From Azorinus chamasolen (lineage: Eukaryota > Mollusca > Bivalvia > Cardiida > Solecurtidae), in NCBI GenBank assembly GCA_963576725.1, contig OY755236.1:64144636-64208635 (forward strand): a stretch of DNA of 64,000 nt, given 5' to 3'. The notes below the pieces were generated by a model. It was not told where the DNA came from. It did no database searches and saw only the letters and a program-made list of their open reading frames with translations. This document shows, one piece after another, positions 12,377 through 23,235 of this stretch (the first letter of the stretch is position 1; each line of letters opens with the position of its first letter). The position numbers and the translations under genes were made by a program.

Positions 12377-12854
12377 TTAACCCTTTCCAGAAATTCCTTC
12401 ATATAATTGCCTTTTCAAAAAGAGTTTATCCAGATCACTGTTCCTACAGGAGCCGTCTGATCAAGATTTGCTCTGTTTGCTTACGTTTTAACCCTTTCCT
12501 CCATAAATACGCCTTTCTACGCCTCTGTAAAGGTCACTTTATGAAACCATTGTGATAAATAGAGCATTTGCTCCTAGAGGAGCAATTGCTCTATTTATCA
12601 CAATGGTTTCAAACTACAAAATTCTAAAAAAATTCCTTTTCTCTAGTTAATGCTCCTTTTCCGTACATTTATTCAAAGACTAAGTGGTTGGGTCTAAAAA
12701 TAGCCTACATACAGGTTAATACAGATCTGATTCTACAGTGTCTGCCAAATTGTCAAACATTCCTGTGTTCATGTGTCATTACAAAAAATATAATCTAATA
12801 GATATTAATGATGTCATTATTTCTTACATGAATATTCAACAGGGAAAGGGTTAA
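12377..12854 (+). mobile_element. Family C MITE with a family A MITE nested at TTAA
   Basis: Outer C runs TTAACCCTTTCC to GGGAAAGGGTTAA. Inner A (12488-12719) begins and ends with TTAA, and the outer element resumes after it (TACAGATCTGATTCTACAGT). Confidence 0.85.
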
Positions 12855-13024
12855 AGATATATAGAATTGCTATAAAGCGTTTGGCAAATACATGCCTCTA
12901 TTTCAAAACTCTATTGTAATTACCGAATCATTGACTGTCACATGGGTTGTATGGTAAACATTCAAGACATAAGCAGGTATATATACAAATGTACTACAAA
13001 GTAAGATCTCTAAATTGTTACAAT

Positions 13025-13057
<33 letters not shown>
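13025..13057. repeat. (TA)n microsatellite
   Basis: Uninterrupted alternating TA/AT run. Confidence 0.95.
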
Positions 13058-13061
<4 letters not shown>

Positions 13062-13326
13062 GCCTTTTCATGCAATTGCAAAAAGACTAGACCCAGATCA
13101 GATGGCTCCTGTAGGAGCCATCTGATCAGGGTCTGCTGTTTGCTTATGGAACTATGTATATCTGATTCTACAATTTCTGCCAAGGTTAAAAAATAGTCTT
13201 GAGTTCATGTTTATTATAAACAATTAAACATTCAGCTAATAAATAATCATGATGTCATTATTTGTAGATTGGTTTAATATTTACACACTATTATTTCATA
13301 CATGAATATTGAACAGGGAAAGGAAT
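13058..13326 (+). mobile_element. Family C MITE, left end replaced by (TA)n
   Basis: Core GATGGCTCCTGTAGGAGCCATC (13099-13121) and tail AACAGGGAAAGG. Confidence 0.7.
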
Positions 13327-13568
13327 AATTCCCAGTCTAAACTGTGCCCTGGTCATGCAGGTATACAAATGGTATAATTCATGATAATTGTATAGGCAAC
13401 CAATTAATTATTACTATGAATTATCTCATTTGTCCCTAAATAAATTTTTGCACAAAACGTTGTCCTATCAAGATCTACACACCTAAGCCATGTTAATATG
13501 AATAACTGAGGATGGCAATAATGTGTCTTGCAATCTGATATAATACTGAATTCTTTTTCTATAGATGT

Positions 13569-13797
13569 TTAACCCATTGGCCATTCCCTCATAGGCTATT
13601 TTTAGATCCAACCTCTTTAAATGAATCTACCGAAAAGGAGCATTTACTATAGAAAAGCATTTTTTGTGTATTTCTGAAACTATTGTGATAAATAGGGCAT
13701 TTGCTCCTATGGAGCAAATGCACTATTTATCACAATGGTTTCAAAAAGTGACTTTTACAGCGGCGTAGAATGGCGTACTTATGGAGGAAAGGGTTAA
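13569..13797 (-). mobile_element. Family A MITE
   Basis: TTAACCC to GGAAAGGGTTAA in inverted orientation, with the GATAAATAGGGCATTTGCTC hairpin. Confidence 0.9.
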
Positions 13798-14478
13798 TAT
13801 ACCCTTACAAACTGTTGCCTTGTAAACATCTGATATCCTAGGATTCAAAATTAAAGTGATTTAATGACCTTCATAATAAACTATGAATACACTACAATGT
13901 ACATTGTATTATTCACTTCACTTCTTTGCTCACTAACTTTACTGTGATTCCAAGATAACTTTTGGCATATGTACAGACTACAGAAGCAACAGTGATTCCA
14001 GCATTAGTTCCACGACACAATACCACTAAAAATCTGCTACATGTTATAAATATCACTGATCACTGACAATGAATACTTCTACAGAATCACTACAATAGTA
14101 TGTCATATGTAAAACAGTGAAGACAAGGAATTTCTATAAATATGCCACACAAACTAATGTCATGCTGATCAGTGATGCAGTCTAATATTTCACACACATC
14201 CTTGTACTTAATAGCAAACCATTAATACTACAACCTATCTGCTTTAGTAACAAGTGAATTAAAGCATCAGTCATAATAGTAAAGGTTACTCATGCCGAGG
14301 ATTTGCATTAAAGACTATTAAGAAAGCCCGAAATGGCATATGAACATACAAAACATTTAGTACATATAAATGTATGCAAATGCACCGCAACAAGCACTTA
14401 GCAGTATGCCCCAAAACAAATATGGGCTTCTGTCACATTAAGAATAGAGAAAGTGCTTTTTTGTAATACATGTATTGC
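13798..14478. other. Non-coding interval without recognised repeats
   Basis: AT-rich single-copy-looking DNA; no open frame, RNA motif or bounded element seen. Confidence 0.4.
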
Positions 14479-14739
14479 TTAACTCTTTCCTCCATATAAA
14501 CACATTTTCATGCATTTGCAAAAAGAGAAGAACCAAATAAGACGGCTCCCATGAGCTGTCTGATTAGGGTCAGTTCTATTTGCTAATGACATTTGATATA
14601 TCTGTTTCTTAATATTCTAAAATGGCTACAATGTTCTACATTCCATATTTCATTATACCTGTTTTGAACATGAATATTCTGTAGGTACAGTATACATGTA
14701 TTGAAATTTGGACTAAATATAGAATAGGGAAAGGGTTAA
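14479..14739 (-). mobile_element. Family B MITE
   Basis: TTAACTCTTTCC to GGGAAAGGGTTAA with CAATGTTCTACATTCCATAT of the B arm. Confidence 0.85.
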
Positions 14740-15365
14740 CCCTTATCATGCTGTAAATTTTTTATTTCTGCTAAATCTGTAAATCAGCTGCAATTTTTAC
14801 TTACTTTCGATTCAAACTTTTCAGAAACTATCGACCAAGTGTCAAACAGTTTGAGTCCTGATCAGACACTACATTATCTGGCATCTAATCTGGAACAAAA
14901 CTATTTGCAAATACTAGTTCAGCTCAGTATAAGGGTTTAACCAATTTAAGCATGTCGATGCTCAAGACTGGGTCTTAATACAGTTAATGGGAAGAAAACT
15001 ACATACACATGTACTATATGTAATTAACATTGTCCAAAAGTTCCAAATGGAAACCTCAGATTGCTTTGATTTTTTATACTAACAAACAAGTTAATCAATA
15101 TCAATGTACAGAACTCTCAGAAACAAGACATCTATCTTGTAGATAACAATTTTACAGTGACTTACTTGAACAACACAATCTATGAAGACCATTTAGTTTT
15201 GAAGTGTCTAATGTCCATGGTGATAGGTGTATTTCCATCTATTCTCATGATTTTGAATCACTTTAAAAAATGTCTTAATCACTTTCATTCACTTCTCTTT
15301 CACACTAATATTTAAAGCTAATATACAAATTTATGTAAAACTCACTGAATTAGGAATTTCGTAGC
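14740..15365. other. Non-coding interval; one AAACAGTTTGAGTCC inverted-repeat relic
   Basis: 14853-14915 shows CAAACAGTTTGAGTCCTGAT and a mirrored half. Nothing else recognised. Confidence 0.4.
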
Positions 15366-15741
15366 TTAGCCCTTTACCTCATAAGATAGTTACATTTTTG
15401 CAAACAGAGAAGACCCAGACCAGATGGCTTCTATTACAGTCTTCTATGTCTAGCTATGGAAATTTATAGAACTCATGAATTCTAGTTTCTTTCATGTTAA
15501 ATGTTAGTGCCTAAGTGTGTCATTACAAAAAAGGCCTGGAAAATTCCACTTGTCTGTGTGCCATGACAAGTAACTTTCGTGCAAGACAAGTAGACTTTCA
15601 GAAACTTTAACATTGAATTTAAGTAAACTAAGACAAAAGCAGCTGGCAGGACAAGTAAAAGTTTAAGAATTTTTCCAGCCCTGCAAAAGTTCAGTTACTG
15701 CATTATTTCATTCCATAATTATTTATGAGGGAAAGGGCTAA
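15366..15741 (+). mobile_element. Family C MITE relic with about 160-bp insert
   Basis: TTAGCCCTTTACCTC start and GAGGGAAAGGGCTAA end. The insert at about 15533-15694 has AAATTCCACTTG and AATTTTTCCAGCCCTGCA borders; its class is unknown. Confidence 0.6.
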
Positions 15742-16020
15742 TGTCAAGTGTTAAACACCTAAAAAAAAATGTTGTCCACCTGTGACACCAAATGCAAGGG
15801 CTGGGAATCCAATCCTGAAGATTGATATCAGACTTCTGCAATCTTTCGGTGTGGTTGTCTTCTTAGTTCAAGATGATCAACATGTCAAGTCAAAGTTGAA
15901 TCATAAGTTAATTTGTGGTTGGCATTATCTGGTTTTGGTAGCATTTTTCATTCAGAATGTTCATTTCACGTAATCAGGTTTTTTTTTGCAGCAAAGCATT
16001 ATACTAGAACTTGTCTATCA

Positions 16021-16839
16021 TCATTGCTTCTTTAGATGAGTAACTGGTTTCTTCACAATGTATGTTGTATAGAAGAAATGTGAAAACAGGACTAAATAAC
16101 TGAAGTACATTGCTAAACAGTACTTTATATTGGTGTAGTTGGACGTGCATTCACGACCAGCTTCTAGTGCATAAAATGAGGTTACGTTCACTACTATGCC
16201 GATAATCATTTGGATAAGTTGAAGAGATGTGATGAACATATTAACCCATTTTGGAAACTGACACCTCATTGCTCTGCATGCATAGTATGTGTACATGAAT
16301 GAATGCACCAAGAAATTCATCACCATGAACCATCGCCCACTGCCAATATGTGCAGGGTAGCTGAACCAGCAGTAAAGCATGACAGTGATATGGTGGTACC
16401 AATGAAGAAATATAAGTGGTTGTTTTCTGAATACAATAAAAATTGTGTCCCCTAATTCAACCACTTTCGAGGTAATAAATAAACCTGTCCAAACGCTGGT
16501 TATCTTGCCTTTCCCCATGTAGCTGTCGGAGCACACAGAATATTCAAATCCATATTTATTTAAGACATGCATCATTTCTGGTACAGTGCGAATACTTCCA
16601 AGGATACTGAATAGTGCCAACCATCCACTCCAAAGGGCCAAGAAGGGTCGAAGTTCATAGCGTTTCCGGTTGCTCATATATACCTGACCCCCAAATATCA
16701 AAATTATGTAGACTCCACAATAAATGATACTGTCTGAGTAATGAACATCCATATACTCGTTGAATGCATCTTCATCCCAATTTTTCTCAAAAGTAAATAA
16801 ATACGATCTGTTATTTGGATCAAGTTCTTCGGTTGCCAT
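16021..16839 (-). CDS. ELOVL6: ELOVL6-type very-long-chain fatty acid elongase (3-ketoacyl-CoA synthase), single exon
   Basis: This encodes a 272-residue membrane enzyme of the ELO family. Family members condense malonyl-CoA with a fatty acyl-CoA in the ER membrane, the first step of chain elongation; the ELOVL6 branch prefers C12-C16 saturated and monounsaturated substrates. Visible marks are the catalytic histidine box HWYHH at residues 146-150 (HWYHH is typical of ELOVL3/6), the ELGDTIF motif at 129-135, a YELRPFLALWS segment near 61-71, MNFLVHSFMYTYY at 174-186, several hydrophobic spans and a lysine-rich C-terminus ending LKKQ. Length matches vertebrate ELOVL6 (about 265 aa). The open frame extends two codons upstream to a GTG, but the first ATG is at 16839 and I take that as the start. 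The coding region has no intron, whereas vertebrate ELOVL6 is split, so an old retrocopy or intron loss is possible. The frame is intact. It lies head to head with TXNDC15. Identity is confident; substrate range is inferred from the family. Confidence 0.95.
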   Translation of the reverse strand: MATEELDPNNRSYLFTFEKNWDEDAFNEYMDVHYSDSIIYCGVYIILIFGGQVYMSNRKRYELRPFLALWSGWLALFSILGSIRTVPEMMHVLNKYGFEYSVCSDSYMGKGKITSVWTGLFITSKVVELGDTIFIVFRKQPLIFLHWYHHITVMLYCWFSYPAHIGSGRWFMVMNFLVHSFMYTYYACRAMRCQFPKWVNMFITSLQLIQMIIGIVVNVTSFYALEAGRECTSNYTNIKYCLAMYFSYLVLFSHFFYTTYIVKKPVTHLKKQ

Positions 16840-17044
16840 TGTCACAGTTGCACTTATTGTTCGTCAATTACTTCATACGAATCAGATGAAATTGCTAGGG
16901 TCCTCCCAGTGCTTTCGAAACATGTGCTGGTTGTCAAAACGGCAACTCAAGCAAACGGAAACAACGATTGGTTACTTAGATGTTCTGACATAAGTTGACC
17001 AATCACACGATCCGTTGCATTTTGTAATTAGGGCACGGTTAAAG
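16840..17044. promoter_or_regulatory. Putative bidirectional promoter between ELOVL6 and TXNDC15
   Basis: Only 205 bp separate the ELOVL6 ATG (minus) from the proposed TXNDC15 ATG (plus). The interval is free of recognisable MITEs, unlike nearly all other non-coding DNA here. It holds a CCAAT box on the minus strand (ATTGG, 16967-16971) and one on the plus strand (CCAAT, 16999-17003), facing apart and about 30 bp from each other. No TATA box is obvious. Near 16930-16946 there is GTTGTC, a 5-base gap, then GGCAAC, which resembles the two halves of an RFX X-box, but the spacing is longer than canonical. Promoter function is inferred from gene layout and these motifs. Confidence 0.5.
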
Positions 17045-17078
17045 ATGGTGGATGACAGAATGTCAAAGATCAATACTG
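17045..17078 (+). CDS. TXNDC15: TXNDC15 exon 1 (proposed start codon and N-terminus)
   Basis: Exon 2 opens with the last two bases of a codon and no ATG, so a short upstream coding exon is required. Here an ATG with a good context (aaagATGG) is followed by 11 codons plus one base and then a GT donor (GTATAA, weak) at 17079. Joining base G to the TA that opens exon 2 keeps the frame and gives MVDDRMSKINT followed by VLVVLLLLACSIFCQ, a typical signal peptide. A second in-frame ATG lies at residue 6. The position beside ELOVL6 and the correct phase support this, but the intron would be 6.2 kb and another exon could serve instead. Confidence 0.5.
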
Positions 17079-17427
17079 GTATAAATCCCATAGAATATTA
17101 TACTGTGAACGAAAGCTTCGTGCTTTCTGAAAAGAAATTAAAGAAAATCATTATCAATAATTAATACAGAGGTTTATTTTTTAGAATGCGGAGTTTTCAA
17201 AAAATTGAAGCTTAGAATTTTAACGAATAATGGAGTTGTCTCCCTCAACCTGTCGACCGGTTACGAGTGTACGTGTGTTCGGACATAACTCAAATTTCGG
17301 ATAAACGTGATGTCAACATATTTTCAATGAACTTCGAAATCGGTTACAGCTTTAGTATTGATATCATCCACGTTTAACTTCCAATATTATTGGTATAAAT
17401 AAATTGGTATCAATATGTATTAAAGCC

Positions 17428-18273
17428 AGTATTGGGGGTGCTACTAAACAGAGTCTGGTAGAGTCCGGTAGAGTCTGGTAGAGTCCGGTAGAGTCTGGAG
17501 GCCTTTTTAGAAGTTTAAGTGCAATTTAAAGATTATAATGCTGTTATATAGCACTATTTTGTATGTTTGCAGCAATAGTAATTAACATCCGTTAATAAAT
17601 GAGCATATAATAGCTTGAAAACTCCCTGTAAATATTACCGGGGTCACACGGTAATGGCCGACCTACGTCGGATAGAGTCTGTTCTAGTTTTAGAAGTCTA
17701 TATGGTATTAAATTTCCCCCTTTTTATCGGAAAACATTTTACATACATTAATAAGTGATTTTATTATAATTTCAAAGGCAGTATGGCAATGATATACATG
17801 TATTGTATGACAAGATTGTTGTTTCGCCTTTTTCAGATTGGCGAAAAGTCGGAGGGTACCGGTAGTGTCTGGAGATGAAAACGGGAGTTTTAGGCCAACA
17901 TTTGCAAAATTAAGCGAATTAATGTATTGATAACAAGGTAGAGATGTATCTGCAACCATATTTCACATAAAATTGTGTAGCAATTTGTGAATAATTGGAC
18001 TCAAATTGTTAGTATCGAAACCTAAGTATACGACTCTATCCGACGTAGGGCGGCCATTACTGTGTGACCCGGTAATATTTACCGGGTGTTTTCAAGCTAA
18101 TATACGATCATTTTTTAATGGATATTAACTACTATAGCTTCAAACATACAAAATAATGTTATATAACAGCATTATAATCTTTAATTTGCACTTAAAAGGC
18201 CTCCAGACTCTACCGGACTCTATCAGACTCTACCGGACTCTACCAGACTCTGTTTAGTAGCACCGAGTATTGG
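17428..18273. mobile_element. Foldback transposon with about 240-bp arms and 8-bp target duplication
   Basis: Element 17436-18265 lies between two copies of AGTATTGG (17428-17435, 18266-18273). The arms are near-perfect inverted repeats: GGTGCTACTAAACAGAGTCT and complement at the tips, then several GAGTCTGGTAGAGTCCGGTA units, then a long unique arm reaching ACCTACGTCGGATAGAGTC. The loop (about 17690-18010) has no convincing coding sequence. An 8-bp duplication fits hAT-type or related cut-and-paste elements; the class is otherwise unassigned. It lies in TXNDC15 intron 1. Confidence 0.85.
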
Positions 18274-18593
18274 TGTCTTCGACGTATTCCATTCAGATTC
18301 AGATTCAGAATATAATCAGTTTTGAAGATAAAAGTTTTAGAATAACGGCATGCTTTGAGATTGAATGTGAAGCTTGCCCTCATTGGGAATTAGTGTTGGA
18401 TAACTGATATCGATCTATGTTTGATTATGGCAGAGACATATACATGTATATGCATACAGAGATTGAAACTACATGAAATCACGTTTAATATTTCCAGGAA
18501 TTGAGATAATTCGAGGTTTCATACATGCGCTTGGTTGTCTACAATATGCAACTTATGATCATTTGAGTCTGTTGACAATATTTTAATCTAGCG

Positions 18594-18935
18594 GTGGTTT
18601 CCCCATGCAAATCTCTTTTCAAACACTTATCTCAGCAAACTGCCATCAACACATTAGGACTTCTTCATCCCCGGAAGTATTTCATAAAGTTGTGTTTAGC
18701 ATTTATATCCCTGTATTTTGTCCATATCGAATATGTTACATGCAGGACTGTACGAAGTGCATATCAACATCTATTCACCGTGTAGTCTTGCACGCATCCA
18801 TCGACTTATATGCCTGGATGAAGACGTTGGTCAAACTGGTTTACGGACGTTTCGCTACACAGCGTTTCGCTACCCTGACCATTTCGCTACCCAACGGGGA
18901 GTCATTTCGCTACCCTGCCACCCGATTATAATTAT
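18594..18935 (+). repeat. TTTCGCTACCC repeat block, copy 1
   Basis: Contains ATCTCTTTTCAAACACTTAT and CTCAGCAAACTGCCA, then four to five iterations of TTTCGCTACCC-like words (18848-18930). Confidence 0.7.
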
Positions 18936-19680
18936 TCTCATATTTCATTGATTTGGACGATAATCGTTTAAGATGAAAAGAGTTGCATTTATCAATTTTA
19001 ACTACCGAGCATAGCAGCATAAACAGTTTGGATCCGAATGAGACGTCCACAGTAAATGAGTTAATTCGCATATAGGATAAGTGGATAACTATTCGGAATA
19101 ATGTTCAACGTAAATATAATATCACAAAATTTACAATTAGACATGTTCCATCATGTCATGTAACCGTAATTATATAAAATGTCGTAATTCTATATTCAAA
19201 ATAAACAAAAAATCGCGAACCGTATGATACATGTATAGTGAATACCTAGATCGTCTGTCGTATGCAAGCAGTTTGGATCTGGATGAGATGTCGTATAATC
19301 CGAATCCAAGTTATTTGACACTCAGTCAACATTTCTAACTAAAATTAAGAGAATATGTGAAACTTTAAAAATTAAAGAGACGAGAGTTTGCGCATTCTTA
19401 CACTTCCATAGTAGGTAGATGGTTAACGGACCTTAAAATAAAAGTGAATAAGTAATGATTGGGTTTTCATGTTATCGTAATGCACTGTACATATCAACGA
19501 TTCATCATATCTTTCTTTAGTTTGAAATCTTAAGAAAAATGTATTGTATATCAATGAAAAATTAGCAAAAATGCATTTTGCATTTGTCTTATTATTTTCT
19601 TCCTACTTGCATTATTGGTTAATTCAATCAGTGAAAAAAACTGATGAGAGTTTGTTTCTAAAACTCTTTTGTGTAATATC

Positions 19681-19930
19681 TTAACCCTTTCCCTCATATA
19701 AACGTGTTTTCACGCACTTGCAAACAGAGTAGACCCAGATCAGACGGCTCCTAGAGGAGCCGTCTGATCAGGGTCTGCTCTGTTTGCTAATAAAAAATGA
19801 TAGATCTGTTTCCTTGCTTTCTAAAATGTCTACAATGTTCCACCTTCCATATTTCATTACAACTATTTTGTCCATGAATATTCAGTAGGTATTGGAATTT
19901 GGAATAAACATAGAACAGGGAAAGGGTTAA
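19681..19930 (-). mobile_element. Family B MITE, complete
   Basis: TTAACCCTTTCCCTC to GGGAAAGGGTTAA, core GACGGCTCCTAGAGGAGCCGTC. Confidence 0.92.
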
Positions 19931-20019
19931 TATAAATATTTATTCTATGCTAATAAATTTGACTCTAAAATCACTAATCACCGCCGCAACAATATTGTTT
20001 TTCCTGTTAAATTTGACAG

Positions 20020-20225
20020 GTAGCGAAACGAACAGGTAGCGAAATGGTTAGGGTAGCGAAATGACTTCCCGGTGGGTAGCGAAATGACTGTAGTGAAAAG
20101 GTCAGGGTAGTGAAATGTCTGGTAAACGTCAAACGCTTCCATTTGAGTCTGTTTACAATTATTTCCCATGCAGATCTCTTTTCGACCACTTATCTCAGCA
20201 AACTGCCACCACTCATTCAGATTAA
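20020..20225. repeat. GGGTAGCGAAATG repeat block, copy 2
   Basis: Five or more GTAGCGAAATG-like words (20030-20120), followed by a diverged copy of the CTCAGCAAACTGCCA segment seen at 18600. The TTTCGCTAC array is inverted relative to copy 1. Confidence 0.7.
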
Positions 20226-20549
20226 TACTGGCATATTTTGTTATTGGCAAGCGAGTTTGCGTGCTTGCAAGCATGTGCATGTGTATGGATAGCATGTGGG
20301 TTTTGTTTGTATGTAATCTAAACGTGTTTACAAATGTTAACAAATTTACTGTGAATTAACTTATCGATACCAAGCTGTTATTCATAACCATTCTGATATA
20401 TAAAGTCACATGCTTCTGATGAAGCAGCTCTCTAATCGCATGTGTTAACATGGTCTTTGTTTTACTGCAGGTATATACTATACTATAGTTAGTTTATTCT
20501 ACAGTAGATACATTGTGCATTTTCTGTAAATATCTGTACATTATAATAT

Positions 20550-20642
20550 GTTTGAGGGCCACAAGGGAGATTAGTTGCTTGCCTGTACTAAATGTGTTAC
20601 CCTCTTGAAATAAAGTCTTAATTATTATTATTATTATTATTG
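20550..20642 (+). mobile_element. Probable 3' end of a non-LTR retrotransposon with (ATT)n tail
   Basis: GAGGGCCACAAGGGAGATTA, TTACCCTCTTGAAATAAAGT and then (ATT)7 give the look of a truncated LINE 3' terminus ending in a short tandem tail. No reverse transcriptase sequence is present. Confidence 0.55.
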
Positions 20643-21825
20643 GATATGGATATTGCCGGCTTATAAATCGGGGGCAAATTATACATTTGTAGTATGTTTG
20701 GGGCTTGTTATATAGCTTTTCATTACTGACTGCAAAATGTTACAATTTTCAATGAAATTACAGTGTCTACGTACAATGTACATAGCTACTTATAAGGCCT
20801 AAGCAACAATTATGTCTCTTCATTCTAATATTCATTGATTCGACCTGATGACCTATCTATAAAAGAATTCTCAACTGTACATGTTTCTTGAATCATTAAT
20901 TGCACTTAGGATATTACGCTATATGATGATTATGTGTGAAAACCATCTTGGGAATTTTATAATTAGTTTTAAAAAAAACAAAAAACAAGGGGAAACGCAG
21001 ACATTTATCACATGATATTTTCATATCTCGCAACATATCGTTCGTCATGCGTTGCCTTGTGAGGTGTGATCTTTGCCTAGTGGTAGTAGCAAATCTCTGT
21101 ATTTATATGTCTCTATGGCAATATTCCAGACAACATACACAGATTATAAAGCATAAGTCCGCAAATAACGTTCAGCTAAATTTAAAATATGTTGTGAAAC
21201 ACATGACTATAAGTAATGTTCAAGGATTAATTTACCCTCAGATTTGGGGATTGTCTCCCATTTTTTCCCTAGTGAAATCTCATAAATATGTCTCAAATGG
21301 GACAAGAAATCTTGCTAGCAATTTTCTGAAAGCATGCTTTCTGGCAAGGAATAGTAATTCAGCTATTACTTCCTTTAACATTTCATGTAATTCTAGTTAA
21401 ATACAATAAATGCAGAAATAAGAAACAGGGCTTGTATTCCGGGCCCGAATTTCCCCCTTTTTCTGAAATGGGCATTTATATCATGAATGTGGTCACTGTT
21501 GTGTGTAACTCCAAACATATTTGACTTAGGATCATGAAAGTTTATATATGACGCCTTTGAACACGTTACAATGTACCTGAGTATAATATTAACTCAGTAA
21601 TACTAGAGTTATAGCTGTTACCATGGCATGGTTATGCTAGTGCCCTAATGATACATTTCTGGTTTCCAGGTACAAAAAATAAAGTTGGAATATATTGTTG
21701 CATTACAGATGCAATGGACGTCATAGAAGTTGAAATTTGTGCTGTTGACTCATCTACACTAATCAGTTTATCCATTTTTTGCAACACCAAGTATGGATCC
21801 TATAGTACTTCTTTGATGATTCTAA
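20643..21825. other. Non-coding DNA in TXNDC15 intron 1
   Basis: No exon with convincing splice sites or known domain. A 117-aa open frame at 21047 looks random in composition. Confidence 0.4.
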
Positions 21826-22370
21826 TTAACCTTTTCCCTGTTCAATATTCATGTCAGAATTAATGACATTGCGAATATTTATAGGCTGAATTTTTATAAT
21901 GGTACATCTACACAGGATGTTAACAGAATGTTTTAGTGTTGGTAGAAACTGCAGTCAGATCTCTTTTAATTTCATGAGCAAACAGAGCAGAACCTGATCA
22001 GACGGCTCTGGTTCTTACACAGGCATTTTTCTGGAAAGCGTTTTTGGTCTCATTTTAACTTTTTTGGTACTTTTTACATTCTAAGAATGGGTCATTTTCA
22101 TGGACCCATGTAGATGTCAGAAAAAGACCTACTACAGGAGCCACAGGGGGCCATTTCATGGGTCTAGATGGTCTAAAAAGTCAAAATAAAATTGATTGGG
22201 TCGATTTAGTGTTATATTGTATATAATATAACATTAAATCGACCCAATCAATTTTTTTGACTTTTTAGACCATCTAGACCGACGAAATGGCCCCATGTGA
22301 CAGGAGCCATCTGATCTGGGTCTACTCTTTTGCAAATATGAAAAAGTGTTTAGATGAGGGAAAGGGTTAA
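21826..22370 (+). mobile_element. Family B/C MITE with a palindromic insert in its heart
   Basis: TTAACCTTTTCCCTG to GGGAAAGGGTTAA. Between GACGGCTC (about 22008) and AGGAGCCATC (about 22303) lies about 290 bp of foreign DNA, including a 148-bp palindrome. Confidence 0.8.
22147..22294. repeat. 148-bp near-perfect palindrome
   Basis: GGGGCCATTTC at the left and GAAATGGCCCC at the right, with arms including GGTCTAGATGGTCTAAAAAG and GATTGGGTCGATTTA, meet at a TATATAATATA centre. Confidence 0.9.
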
Positions 22371-22442
22371 AGTGGTATGAGAATGACAGAAAATTAGATT
22401 ATTAAATGCTGTATTTTTACATGTGTTTTGATTGGTTAGTTT

Positions 22443-23193
22443 GTTAATCCTTTTCCTGATAGAGAACTTTGTACTCATTTTCTATAGGAGCCATCTGATC
22501 AGTCTACTCTGTTTGCTGATGGAATGATATAGATCTGATTCTTTAGTTTCAGCCATGTTCTAATATTCTCTTGTTCCTTATTTAAAGATTCATCTTTTCG
22601 TAATTAATCATTTATTCATTATTTCTCACATTAACCCATTCCCTCATACTGGCGCCTTTTGACACCTCTTCAAAAATCACTTTTTGAAACCATTGTGATA
22701 AATGGAGCATTTGCTACATAGGAGCAAATGCTATATTTATCAAAATAGTTTCAGAACTACACAATTTTAAAAATTTCCATTTTATGCCCCGTTGACCATA
22801 GTCAGGGGGCATTATGTTTTGCACATGTCCGTCCATCCATCTGTCTGTCCATCTGTTTGTCAGTGTGTCACGCTTTTACGTGCAGTTGGTTGTCACAGTT
22901 TTTTCATTGTCTTATATCTCACTATAGCTATTAGCATGGAATTGCATATATATACACATTGAACACCATCCATACTTTCATTGCGCACCCAGCCCATGCT
23001 GCTCACAAGCCCAAGGTCAATGTCAAATGACTGGAATTTACGTGCAGCTAGGCAAGCACCACCACGGGGGCACCACTGTGTCTTAGACACAATTTTCTAA
23101 CTTTCTATTAACTACTTTTTAGTATTCATAGAGGTTAGGTCTTAAAAAATAGCATGTGCGGTAATGGGTTAATATTCACTAGGGAAAGGGTTG
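22443..23193 (+). mobile_element. Three-level nest: family C > family A > pearl-like element
   Basis: Outer C starts TTAATCCTTTTCC and ends AGGGAAAGGGTTG. Family A (22631-23172) sits in it between two TTAA copies. Inside A, at its T-rich stretch, lies the pearl-like element 22784-23097. Confidence 0.85.
22784..23097 (+). mobile_element. Short pearl/HINE-like element (ATGCCCC type)
   Basis: 5' stem-loop ATGCCCCGTTGACCATAG with GGGGGCAT, a CCGTCCATCC tract, and near the 3' end GGGGGCACC then the hairpin TGTGTCTTAGACACA and ATTTT. Confidence 0.75.
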
Positions 23194-23235
23194 CTTCCTA
23201 ATCATTCTATTACAATATTTGTTTTATTTTGATAG

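Noticed and set aside
16840..16845. GTG two codons upstream as the ELOVL6 start
   Set aside because: A eukaryotic nuclear gene should begin at ATG; the first ATG is at 16839.
16930..16946. Canonical RFX X-box for TXNDC15
   Set aside because: Left half deviates (GTTGTC) and the 5-base spacer exceeds the usual 0-3; kept only as a weak remark.
18594..18951. Overlapping open frames of 63-108 codons
   Set aside because: They run through the TTTCGCTACCC repeat block in several frames and show no domain.
21047..21400. 117-codon open frame in TXNDC15 intron 1
   Set aside because: No recognisable domain, no splice or promoter support, random-looking composition.
23229..23235. TTG at 23229 as the TXNDC15 start
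   Set aside because: This lies in the intron just before the AG acceptor; a spliced upstream ATG exon is more plausible.
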